Assembly (NCBI GenBank): GCA_031549605.1
Contig: JAVBPM010000028.1
Coordinates: forward strand, 1-10,635
Reading direction: 5' to 3'
DNA: 10,635 nt
DNA from: WRAI01 sp031549605
GTDB taxonomy: Bacteria > Bacillota > Clostridia > Oscillospirales > UBA929
The notes beneath the pieces were generated by a model. The model had not been told where the DNA came from. It did not search any database and saw only the letters and a list, made by a program, of their open reading frames with translations. Shown here one piece after another: positions 1 to 6,066 of this stretch (the first letter of the stretch is position 1; the number at the start of each line of letters is the position of its first letter). The position numbers were made by a program, and so were the translations under genes.

Positions 1-2
1 TC

Positions 3-395
3 AGCATTGCGCTCAACTGCCCGCTGTCCAACCTGTCGGTCGCCGACATGGACATCTGCCGCATCGTGTCCTGCCTGCTCGACAACGCGCTCGAGGCGGC
101 GGCCGAAACGCGCGACAGGCAGGCCAGCTTTACCATCCGGCAGCCCAACGGCGCCGACACCGTCATCACCATCACAAACAGCAGCAACCAACCCATCGAC
201 GTGTCCAAGGTCTTTGAGCCCGGCTTCACCCAAAAGCGCGGCCATCAGGGCGCCGGTCTGCCCAACGTCGTCCAGCTGATTAAACAATATCCCCACTGCG
301 CCATCGATATCACCAACCAAAACAACGAGGTCATCGTGCAACTCTCCATCACCAATACGCCGCCAAGCCTTGACATTGCAGAGCCGACGCGGTAA
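3..395 (+). CDS. Sensor histidine kinase, GHKL ATPase domain (AgrC-like), C-terminal fragment
   Basis: The gene enters from the left edge already in frame and stops with TAA at 393-395, so only about the last 130 residues are seen. The fragment holds the ATP-binding half of a GHKL kinase. There is an N-box DNALEAA at nt 81-101 (Asn and Glu for Mg-ATP) and a glycine-rich lid KRGHQGAGLPNV at nt 234-269, followed by the closing beta strands. The short spacing between these boxes and the GHxGxGL lid are typical of AgrC/CitA-like sensors that work with LytTR-type regulators. The membrane sensor part and the partner regulator would lie to the left, outside the window. The tail after the last strand (about 15 residues) is not recognisable. 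The next gene starts 50 nt downstream, so read-through is possible, but the functions look unrelated. The domain call is firm; the AgrC subtype is inferred. Confidence 0.85.
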   Translation, partial: SIALNCPLSNLSVADMDICRIVSCLLDNALEAAAETRDRQASFTIRQPNGADTVITITNSSNQPIDVSKVFEPGFTQKRGHQGAGLPNVVQLIKQYPHCAIDITNQNNEVIVQLSITNTPPSLDIAEPTR

Positions 396-427
396 AATGG
401 CGAAACGCGCCGCTGGCGCGCAACCAC

Positions 428-435
428 AAAGGAGG
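428..435 (+). promoter_or_regulatory. Ribosome binding site of the trpB2-like gene
   Basis: AAAGGAGG lies 10 nt upstream of the ATG at 446 and is a near-perfect anti-16S match. It fixes the start of the PLP synthase gene. Almost the same leader (AAAGGAGGAG, then CGCCATG) precedes the gene at 3275. Confidence 0.8.
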
Positions 436-445
436 AGATTGCGCC

Positions 446-1816
446 ATGACCAAGATACCCTATCATTTCTATCTGCCCGAAGAGAAGCTGCCGTCGTCGT
501 GGCTTAACCTCAGAGCCTTTATGACCAACAAACCGGCCCCTATCCTAAACCCGCAGACGCTAGCGCCCAGCACCGCCGACGAGCTAAACGCCGTGTTTTG
601 TGAAGAGCTGGTCAAGCAGGAACTGGACGACACCACGCCCTACATCGACATTCCCGGCGGCGTGCGCGACTTCTACCGCTGCTTCCGACCCGCGCCCATC
701 GTTCGCGCCTACCATCTGGAAAAGGCGCTTAACACCCCGGCGCACATCTACTATAAATTTGAAGGCAACAACACCAGCGGCAGCCACAAGCTCAACAGCG
801 CCGCCGCGCAGCTCTACTACGCCAAACAGCAGGGGCTCAAGGGCGTAACCACCGAAACGGGCGCAGGGCAGTGGGGCACAGCCGTCAGCATGGCCGCCGC
901 CTTCTACGGCCTGACCGCGCAGGTCTACATGGTCAAGGTGTCAGCCGAGCAAAAGCCCTACCGCAAGGCCGTCATGGAAACCTACGGCGCGCAGGTCACC
1001 GCCAGCCCGTCCAACACCACGGCGGTCGGTCGCGCCATTTTGGAAAAATACCCCGACACACAGGGCAGCCTCGGCTGCGCCATCTCCGAGGCGGTCGAGG
1101 CCGCCGTTTCCACGCCCGACACGCGCTACGTGCTCGGCTCGGTGATGAACATGGTGCTGCTGCATCAGGCCATCATCGGTCAGGAGAGCAAGACCGCGCT
1201 CGATATGCTGGGCGTGCAGCCCGACATCGTCGTCGGCTGCGCCGGTGGCGGCAGCAATCTGGGCGGACTCATCGCGCCCTACATGGCCGAGCGGCTGCAA
1301 GGCAAACCGGCGCCCGAGTTTTTGGCCGTTGAACCGGCCAGCTGCCCGTCGCTGACACGCGGCCGCTTTGTCTACGACTACGCCGACGTCGGTCGCATCA
1401 CGCCGCTGAGCAAGATGTACACGCTGGGCAGCGACTTCATGCCCGCCGGTACGCACGCGGGCGGTCTGCGCTTCCACGGCATGTCGCCCACGCTGTCGCA
1501 GCTGTACCACGACGGCCACCTCAAGGCCATCAACGTCAACCAGACCAAGGTTTTCGAGGCCGCCAAGGTGTTTATGCGCTGTGAGGGCATCCTGCCCGCG
1601 CCCGAGTCGAGCCACGCCATCTACGGCGCAATCAACGAGGCCGTCAAGTGCCGCGAATCGGGCGAACAAAAGACCATTCTGTTCGGCCTGACCGGCACCG
1701 GCTACTTCGACATGGCCGCCTACATGCAGTTCAACAGCGGCACCATGAACGACAGTACACCCAGCGAACAAGAGCTGGCCACCGGCTTCGCCGGCCTGCC
1801 CGACATCAACGCTTAA
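446..1816 (+). CDS. trpB: TrpB2-type tryptophan synthase beta chain (PLP-dependent TrpB-like enzyme)
   Basis: A 456-residue cytosolic PLP enzyme of fold type II. It is expected to condense indole with serine (or a related amino acid such as phosphoserine) to give tryptophan. The PLP lysine is Lys115 in GSHKLNSA (112-119). The indole-gate glutamate is Glu137 in TETGAGQWG (136-144), the phosphate loop is GCAGGGSN (264-271), EGILPAPESSHA (380-391) is the TrpB2 signature, and GLTGTGYFD (414-422) replaces the SGRGDKD-type loop of TrpB1. The long N-terminal extension before the first catalytic segment and the length (TrpB1 is about 400) also point to TrpB2. No trpA, indole-glycerol-phosphate or anthranilate genes are visible, so it stands alone here. 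It sits 50 nt after a sensor kinase gene and is closed by its own terminator. No T-box or leader peptide is visible. The family is secure; the true substrate pair is not provable from sequence. Confidence 0.92.
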   Translation: MTKIPYHFYLPEEKLPSSWLNLRAFMTNKPAPILNPQTLAPSTADELNAVFCEELVKQELDDTTPYIDIPGGVRDFYRCFRPAPIVRAYHLEKALNTPAHIYYKFEGNNTSGSHKLNSAAAQLYYAKQQGLKGVTTETGAGQWGTAVSMAAAFYGLTAQVYMVKVSAEQKPYRKAVMETYGAQVTASPSNTTAVGRAILEKYPDTQGSLGCAISEAVEAAVSTPDTRYVLGSVMNMVLLHQAIIGQESKTALDMLGVQPDIVVGCAGGGSNLGGLIAPYMAERLQGKPAPEFLAVEPASCPSLTRGRFVYDYADVGRITPLSKMYTLGSDFMPAGTHAGGLRFHGMSPTLSQLYHDGHLKAINVNQTKVFEAAKVFMRCEGILPAPESSHAIYGAINEAVKCRESGEQKTILFGLTGTGYFDMAAYMQFNSGTMNDSTPSEQELATGFAGLPDINA

Positions 1817-1826
1817 CAACAGCCCG

Positions 1827-1861
1827 CCAGCCGAAAGCACGCGCTTACGGCTGGTTTTTTT
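1827..1861 (+). terminator. Rho-independent terminator after the trpB2-like gene
   Basis: CCAGCCG-A-AAGC pairs with GCTT-A-CGGCTGG around an ACGC loop (a 12-bp stem with one A/A mismatch) and is followed by seven T (1855-1861). It lies 10 nt after the stop codon and separates the synthase gene from the lipoprotein unit. Confidence 0.9.
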
Positions 1862-1929
1862 ATCCGTCGGCGCAACAATTGCAGCCGCTGGCGCGTATTA
1901 TGTATGTCTTACAGAAAGGAGCTGCCGTT

Positions 1930-2706
1930 ATGAAGGGAAAACAACTTGTCGTCTGGCTCTGCCTGCTGGCGCTGACCACCGGCTGCCGAAAGCCGCCACA
2001 ACAGCCGTTATCAACCGCCACGCCAACGGCAGTGCCAACCACCACAGCAACCGCCGCGCCAGCCGCCACGCCCACAACCCAACCGGCCCATTCCTATTTG
2101 GATGGCGTGGACCTAAGCAACGCCATTGACATGCCATCGGCTCCTATGGACCTTGCCGTCAACATCTACGATTCGGCTGTCCGCGAAAAGGGCAGCGACT
2201 ATATCATCATCGGCACGGTGCTGTCGCTCGACGGCGCGGTCAATTACAACCCGGTGGAAAAAGTCGGCACCTCTATTTTGACCATTGGGCAAATTCGTGT
2301 CGACAAGGTCATCAAGGGCGATCTGCCGCAGCAAGTCATTCCCTTCGTCCGGCTGGGCGGCACCATGTGTCTGGCCGAATACGAAAAAGGCTTGACCGAT
2401 TCCGAACGCCAGGCGTACAGTTACTTGGCTAGCTTGACCGATCAAGAAAAGCGCAACACCTACACAACGAGCATCAACTTTGATGACATTGTCATAGAGG
2501 CTGGCAAGACCTACCTCATGTACATGCTCTACGACAGCGACTACGCGCGTTACGGCCTCGGCTACATGGATGGCGGACTGCGCGAGGTCGACACCGCCAC
2601 GCTGCCCACCGGCGCAACACTGACCGCGCAGCAGCAGCAGACCATCCTGTGCAAAAACAACATCACCGGCGTCTACGAGCCGCTCAGCACCACGCTGAGC
2701 GAGTAG
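1930..2706 (+). CDS. Secreted lipoprotein with a beta-rich extracellular module, function unknown
   Basis: A 258-residue protein. The start at 1930 is chosen because AAAGGAG (1915-1921) lies 8 nt upstream; an in-frame ATG at 1900 lacks a site. Residues 1-19 are a lipoprotein signal peptide: MKGK, a hydrophobic core, then LALTTGC with Cys19 as the lipidated residue (Thr at -3 is not the commonest choice). Residues 20-53 are a low-complexity Thr/Pro/Ala linker, typical of wall-spanning tethers. The folded part (about 80-225) reads as beta strands with the pattern IIIGTVLS, VDKVIKGDLP, FVRLGGTM and AGKTYLMYMLYD. That layout is common in uncharacterised Firmicutes surface proteins and resembles the ectodomain of the protein at 6067-7548. 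No catalytic motif is seen. The gene is first in a unit with the next two, and its stop codon overlaps the next ribosome binding site. A promoter must lie in 1862-1929; TATTAT at 1896-1901 is a possible -10 box without a good -35. Confidence 0.82.
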   Translation: MKGKQLVVWLCLLALTTGCRKPPQQPLSTATPTAVPTTTATAAPAATPTTQPAHSYLDGVDLSNAIDMPSAPMDLAVNIYDSAVREKGSDYIIIGTVLSLDGAVNYNPVEKVGTSILTIGQIRVDKVIKGDLPQQVIPFVRLGGTMCLAEYEKGLTDSERQAYSYLASLTDQEKRNTYTTSINFDDIVIEAGKTYLMYMLYDSDYARYGLGYMDGGLREVDTATLPTGATLTAQQQQTILCKNNITGVYEPLSTTLSE

Positions 2707-2709
2707 GAG
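2705..2709 (+). promoter_or_regulatory. Ribosome binding site overlapping the lipoprotein stop
   Basis: AGGAG shares bases with the TAG stop of the lipoprotein gene. It is 1 nt from the ATG at 2711, which is too close, but 7 nt from the in-frame ATG at 2717. This favours 2717 as the true start and suggests translational coupling. Confidence 0.6.
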
Positions 2710-2716
2710 AATGGAT

Positions 2717-3241
2717 ATGGACTGGCTGACCACCGTGCAAGCCCGCCACAAGCGCGGCAATGCGCTGCTCTTTTCCAAAGCCGACCCGTACCTGCACGAC
2801 CTGTCAACGCAACTGGCACAACAAACCCACCGCGCCGTCGTGCTGTGGGCGCTGGAGCTGGCAGAGGCGACGGCGCTGCAACTGCCCCACGAGCCCGACC
2901 TGCTGCACGCCGTGCTGACGTCGCGCGCGTGGGCAGCGGGCGAGGTCAAGATGCGCGAGGCGCAGCGCGCCATTCTGCAAGCCCACGCCGTCGCCAAGCG
3001 GCTCTCCAGCCGTGAGGACATCGCGCTCTGCCACGCCGTCGGCCAAGCCTGCGGCACCGTCCACACCGCCGGTCACGCCATCGGCTACCCCATGTACGAG
3101 CTGACCGCACTGGTGCACTGCCACGGCCTCGACCACTGCCAACAGCCAATCGAGCAGCGCCTACAGCACTACTCAACCCGCCTGCACCACTGGCAGCAAG
3201 CCGAGCCAAGCATCACCAGCCCCTGGGCGCCGTTTTTGTAG
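2717..3241 (+). CDS. Putative immunity protein, Imm5-like domain
   Basis: A 174-residue, almost entirely helical, His-, Ala- and Gln-rich soluble protein. It matches the family annotated as putative immunity protein (Imm5-like). Visible family features are the helix RAVVLWALELAEA (39-51), the block SRAWAAGEVKMREAQRAI (69-86) with its RAW(A)xGE core, and the helix GQACGTVHTAGHAIG (109-123), which corresponds to the AxxAA(G)xAxxTAHxxxHA segment. Imm5-type proteins are known from polymorphic-toxin immunity loci, but most Clostridia members are single genes of untested function. No toxin, secretion or repeat protein lies nearby. The start at 2717 is preferred to 2711 because of ribosome-site spacing. 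The gene follows the lipoprotein by 10 nt and precedes a membrane protein gene by 33 nt. The family is fairly sure; any immunity role is inference. Confidence 0.75.
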   Translation: MDWLTTVQARHKRGNALLFSKADPYLHDLSTQLAQQTHRAVVLWALELAEATALQLPHEPDLLHAVLTSRAWAAGEVKMREAQRAILQAHAVAKRLSSREDIALCHAVGQACGTVHTAGHAIGYPMYELTALVHCHGLDHCQQPIEQRLQHYSTRLHHWQQAEPSITSPWAPFL

Positions 3242-3259
3242 TGCGGCCATAATGCCATC

Positions 3260-3267
3260 AAAGGAGG
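3260..3267 (+). promoter_or_regulatory. Ribosome binding site of the membrane protein gene
   Basis: AAAGGAGG lies 7 nt before the ATG at 3275. It is strong and well spaced, and it fixes that start in a gap of 33 nt. Confidence 0.75.
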
Positions 3268-3274
3268 AGTCGCC

Positions 3275-3802
3275 ATGCACCCCATACAGTACATTTTCCT
3301 GCTGCTTCCGGTCGGAGCAATCGCCGTGTACGTGCTCGCCTCAAAGATACGACGATCCAAGGCCGACGCCGCGCAAGACCTTAACAACTTCGTCATCCGA
3401 CGACCGGTCAGCGATTTTGTCTCTTACGGCCTCTTTTTCATGTTCGCGGTCATTATGATTATCTTCTTTTTCGGCAACAGCGCATCCGGCGTCCACCCCA
3501 TCGAGTTGTTCGTATTTAGCGTCATACTGTGCGTCCCGCTGTACTTTGTGATTGACTGCCTAACGTGGCAGATGCACGTCACCGCCAGCGAGCTGCACCT
3601 AAAGCGGCTGTTCGGCGGCTCCAAAAGCATTGGCATCAACCAAATAACATACGCCAAACTCTACGAAAACTACAAAAGCGGCAGCTACGTCAAGCTATTC
3701 GCGGGCAACGTACTGTTTGCCAAAATACCCGTCAAAAGCACCGGCTACAGCCTGCTGGCCATACGCATGGAGCAGGCGCAAGTACCCCTAGAAATCTATT
3801 AA
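3275..3802 (+). CDS. Small membrane protein with a C-terminal PH-like cytoplasmic domain, function unknown
   Basis: A 175-residue protein not recognised as a named family. Three hydrophobic segments are clear: about residues 4-23, 48-67 (aromatic-rich, FFMFAVIMIIFFFG) and 76-96. The KIRRSK stretch after the first helix suggests a cytoplasmic loop there. The remaining residues, 98-175, form alternating short strands (MHVTASELHLKRLFGGSKSI, then ITYAKLYENY, then SYVKLFAGNVLFAKIP) and end with a possible helix. This is the look of the bacterial PH-like domains that often follow two or three membrane helices. It is the last gene of the lipoprotein / Imm5-like unit and is closed by a strong terminator directly at its stop codon. 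The co-transcribed set could serve the cell envelope, but no specific role can be read. Confidence 0.75.
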   Translation: MHPIQYIFLLLPVGAIAVYVLASKIRRSKADAAQDLNNFVIRRPVSDFVSYGLFFMFAVIMIIFFFGNSASGVHPIELFVFSVILCVPLYFVIDCLTWQMHVTASELHLKRLFGGSKSIGINQITYAKLYENYKSGSYVKLFAGNVLFAKIPVKSTGYSLLAIRMEQAQVPLEIY

Positions 3803-3831
3803 CGGACAGAGGCACCGCCTCTGTCCGTTTT
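3801..3831 (+). terminator. Rho-independent terminator between convergent genes
   Basis: CGGACAGAGGC and GCCTCTGTCCG form a perfect 11-bp stem with an ACC loop, then TTTTCT. It extends to 13 bp if the AA of the stop codon pairs with TT. It fills the 30-bp gap between convergent genes. The minus-strand gene has no good T-run here, so for that strand it is a weaker terminator. Confidence 0.9.
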
Positions 3832-3832
3832 C

Positions 3833-4663
3833 TCACTCCGCGCATTCAACCCCCGCGTGCTCGCACACCTCATCCAGCACCAGCTTGTCGCCGACATAAA
3901 ACAGCGCCCGCACCCGACAGCTGGCCGACTCGTACACCGAGCGCGTCATGCGCCCGTCAACCGGCGCCAACAGCCGCTGGCCTTGCCGGCTGTCAACGCG
4001 CAGCTCCAGCACACTCTTGCCCTGATGCAAAATCAGCCGGTCGGGCAATTGCAGCGCCACACGCGCGCCGAGATAGGTCGCCAGCCGATACTGCCTGCCG
4101 CGCCACAGCACCACGGCAATGCAGCCGCGCAGCTTAACCGGCCCGAGCGGCACATCGGCCACACTGGCAAACACGCAGCCCTTGGCCTTAAAATCATTGC
4201 CCTGCACCCAGGTGTAGCGCGTGGGAAACGAGCTGCCGCAGTCGCCCTCGATGTAGCCGACACCACCCGTCAAGTCAAATTGCTTGCCACCAATCTCCAC
4301 CCAGCCGCTCACCGTGTGGTGCAGGCTGGCAATGCTGTGGCTGCACTGCAACGGCAGATACTTGAGCGGCCCCATAATGTCGTACTTGAGCGGCGTCAGC
4401 GCGCCGTAGCCAATCTCGGCGTCAATCACAACGCCGTCCTTGACCAAATGCGCCACCAGCCCCGACCGACCAAACCGACAGCCGGGCAGCACCACAACGC
4501 CGTCGCGCTCGACGTACTCGTCGGCGTGAAAGACAAAGTGATAGGACGCGTCGGCGGTAATGACCTGCACAAACGCGCCGCTGTCGGCGACGCCGACAAT
4601 AAAGCAAACCACTACGTCGCCGCACTGGTGCTTGTAATAATGCCCCTTAAAAACGCCCTTCAT
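3833..4663 (-). CDS. Tocopherol-cyclase-like protein
   Basis: A 276-residue protein with the layout of the tocopherol cyclase family, whose plant and cyanobacterial members close the chroman ring of vitamin E. Visible family stretches are FKGHYYKHQ (5-13), AFVQVITADASYHF (30-43), ALTPLKYDIMGPLKYLPL (88-105), SLHHTVSGWVEIGGKQ (113-128), GGVGYIEGDCGSSFP (133-147), GCIAVVLWRGRQYRLATYLG (180-199) and the C-terminal APVDGRM...ESASCRVR region. Clostridia homologues usually read FKGWYFKHQ and DWGSSFP, so Trp is replaced by His8 and Cys142 here. Firmicutes do not make tocopherol, so the true substrate is unknown; a lipid- or quinone-like molecule is plausible. The ATG overlaps the stop codon of the Rieske/FAD gene as ATGA, and a strong ribosome site is lacking, so expression is probably by translational coupling. 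No signal peptide is seen. Confidence 0.8.
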   Translation of the reverse strand: MKGVFKGHYYKHQCGDVVVCFIVGVADSGAFVQVITADASYHFVFHADEYVERDGVVVLPGCRFGRSGLVAHLVKDGVVIDAEIGYGALTPLKYDIMGPLKYLPLQCSHSIASLHHTVSGWVEIGGKQFDLTGGVGYIEGDCGSSFPTRYTWVQGNDFKAKGCVFASVADVPLGPVKLRGCIAVVLWRGRQYRLATYLGARVALQLPDRLILHQGKSVLELRVDSRQGQRLLAPVDGRMTRSVYESASCRVRALFYVGDKLVLDEVCEHAGVECAE

Positions 4664-5961
4664 CGCTTCAACGTTCCCGTCGCCGGATTGTCCAGCAGCT
4701 TGCCCTGCTCGCCAAAGCGCGAGCCGTGGCACGGGCAGTCCCACGACTTCTCGGCGCGGTTCCACTTCAGCGCGCAGCCCATGTGCGGACAGCGCGGCGC
4801 GCTGGGCGTCAGCAGATTAACCGCCGCCGCACCGGCGTTGAGCAGCAGCTGCCCCTTGGCCATCGGGCGGTTGGGGTTAAACACCGCCGCCGCCGGATGC
4901 TTGCGGCCCATCAGCAAATCAGTCAGCACCATCGCACCCGCCATCGCCGAGGTAAAGCCCCATTTGTTAAAGCCGGTGATGACATACAACCCCTCAGTCG
5001 AGCCGCCATAGCGCCCGACATAGGGCACGCCGTCCAGCGTCATGCAGTCCTGCGTCGCCCAGTGCGCCACCTCTTTCGCGTTGGGATAATGGCGCGCGGC
5101 AAAGCGGCGCAGCTCGCGCCAGTTGCCGCCGTCGTTCCCCGTGCGGTGGCTGCCACCACCCAACAGCAGCAGCTCGCCGTAGTTGCGAAACGACAGCCCG
5201 CGCTCGTCAGCGTCGAGGTACATGCCGCGCACATCGCGCGCGTTCTCCAGCGCCAGCACATACGAGCGGTGCTGGTACATCTTGACAAAGTAGCCGCCGT
5301 GCTTGTTGAGAATCGGAAAGTGCGTGGCCATGACAATGCGCCGCGCCTTAATGCGCCCGCGGTTGGTCACTGCCGTCGTGCCAACCAGCTCGCGCACGCG
5401 CGTCTGCTCGCAAATGTGCAGCCCACGCGCCAGCCCGTCAAGCAGCAGCAGGGGATTGAGCTGACCCTGCCCCTCAAAGCAAACAGCGCCCGTCACGCGA
5501 AAGGGCAGCGGCAGCTTGTGGGTATACTGCGCCTTAATGCCCAGCCGCTTGGCAACGCGCACCTCGCGCTCAATGGCGGCGGTGTCGCCGCGCGTATAGA
5601 CATAGGACGGCTTGTCCTGCCAGTCGCAGGGCAGGCTCTTACTCAGTGCGCGATAGCGCTCCAGCGCCTCCTTGTTGGCGTGGTAGTAGCGCCGCGCACA
5701 CTCCAGCCCGCGCTGACGCGCCAGCTTGTCGTAAATCAGCCCGTGCTGAAGGGTTACCTTGGCCGTCGTGTTACAGCTCACGCCGCGCCCAACGCGGTCG
5801 GCCTCGACCAGCAAATAGTCAACGCCCGCCTGCTGCAAGTGGTGCGCCGTCAGCACACCCGCCAACCCGCCGCCAATAATCAACACATCAACGTCAACAT
5901 CACCCGCCAGCGGCGCAAAAGTCGTCTGCGGCTCGACACTGTCCATCCAAATCGATTTCAA
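4660..5961 (-). CDS. FAD-dependent oxidoreductase with C-terminal Rieske [2Fe-2S] domain
   Basis: A 433-residue fusion. Residues 20-360 are a DAO-type FAD domain: dinucleotide fold VDVLIIGGGLAG (24-35) with VEADRVGRG ending the second strand, then NTTAKVTLQHGLIYDKL (64-80), the family fingerprint, and GLYVITGFNKWGFTSAMAG (324-342) for the C-terminal FAD contact. Residues 385-433 are a Rieske domain: CPHMGC supplies Cys391 and His393, CPCHGSRF supplies Cys409 and His412 as [2Fe-2S] ligands, and Cys396 with Cys411 match the disulfide pair of high-potential Rieske proteins. Electrons should pass between substrate, FAD and cluster; the substrate is unknown. The start is a TTG at 5961 (MKSIW, as homologues begin), with GGGG at 5971-5974 spaced 9 nt. 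Alternatives are TTG at 5967 and ATG at 5946. The gene is first of a pair with the tocopherol-cyclase-like gene and overlaps it by 4 nt. Confidence 0.9.
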   Translation of the reverse strand: MKSIWMDSVEPQTTFAPLAGDVDVDVLIIGGGLAGVLTAHHLQQAGVDYLLVEADRVGRGVSCNTTAKVTLQHGLIYDKLARQRGLECARRYYHANKEALERYRALSKSLPCDWQDKPSYVYTRGDTAAIEREVRVAKRLGIKAQYTHKLPLPFRVTGAVCFEGQGQLNPLLLLDGLARGLHICEQTRVRELVGTTAVTNRGRIKARRIVMATHFPILNKHGGYFVKMYQHRSYVLALENARDVRGMYLDADERGLSFRNYGELLLLGGGSHRTGNDGGNWRELRRFAARHYPNAKEVAHWATQDCMTLDGVPYVGRYGGSTEGLYVITGFNKWGFTSAMAGAMVLTDLLMGRKHPAAAVFNPNRPMAKGQLLLNAGAAAVNLLTPSAPRCPHMGCALKWNRAEKSWDCPCHGSRFGEQGKLLDNPATGTLKR

Positions 5962-5981
5962 AAGCAATCACCCCGACCTAG

Positions 5982-5996
5982 CATGACCAAATCATG
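5982..5996. repeat. Short inverted repeat upstream of the Rieske/FAD gene
   Basis: CATGA and TCATG are separated by CCAAA, 21 nt upstream of the TTG start. On the minus strand it sits between a weak -35-like TTGCGC and a TAGGTC that is preceded by TGC. It could be an operator, but arms of 5 bp arise by chance. Confidence 0.25.
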
Positions 5997-6016
5997 GCGC
6001 AATTAGTCGGAAAAGC

Positions 6017-6053
6017 AAAAAAGCCGCCGCCGTGATACAATCACAGCGGCGGC
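6017..6053 (-). terminator. Rho-independent terminator of the sigma-factor unit
   Basis: On the minus strand, GCCGCCGC-T-GTGA pairs with TCAC-G-GCGGCGGC (13 bp including one T/G pair) around a TTGTA loop, followed by six T. It begins 13 nt after the stop of the membrane protein gene and insulates the downstream Rieske/FAD gene. Confidence 0.92.
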
Positions 6054-6066
6054 AGAGAAAGAAAAA

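Noticed and set aside
406..420. Hairpin CGCGCC-GCT-GGCGCG between the sensor kinase fragment and the trpB2-like gene
   Set aside because: There is no T-run after it, so it is not a rho-independent terminator; a 6-bp GC stem is easily met by chance in such DNA.
941..1840. A 299-codon open frame on the minus strand opposite the trpB2-like gene
   Set aside because: It is a shadow of a GC-rich gene: biased composition, no ribosome site, no recognisable domain, and the plus-strand frame has all TrpB motifs.
2711..2716. ATG at 2711 as the start of the Imm5-like gene
   Set aside because: The AGGAG site is only 1 nt away; the ATG at 2717 has a normal 7-nt spacing. It would add only two residues.
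2113..3066. A 317-codon minus-strand open frame across the lipoprotein and Imm5-like genes
   Set aside because: It crosses two well-supported genes, has low-complexity composition and no ribosome site.
1930..3802. The lipoprotein / Imm5-like / membrane unit as an anti-phage defence system
   Set aside because: None of the three has a nuclease, helicase, NTPase or TIR motif; only the word immunity in a family name suggested it.
3857..6006. Two long plus-strand open frames opposite the tocopherol-cyclase-like and Rieske/FAD genes
   Set aside because: The minus-strand frames carry complete family motifs and an ATGA junction; the plus frames are Arg/His/Ala/Gln-rich noise with no start signals.
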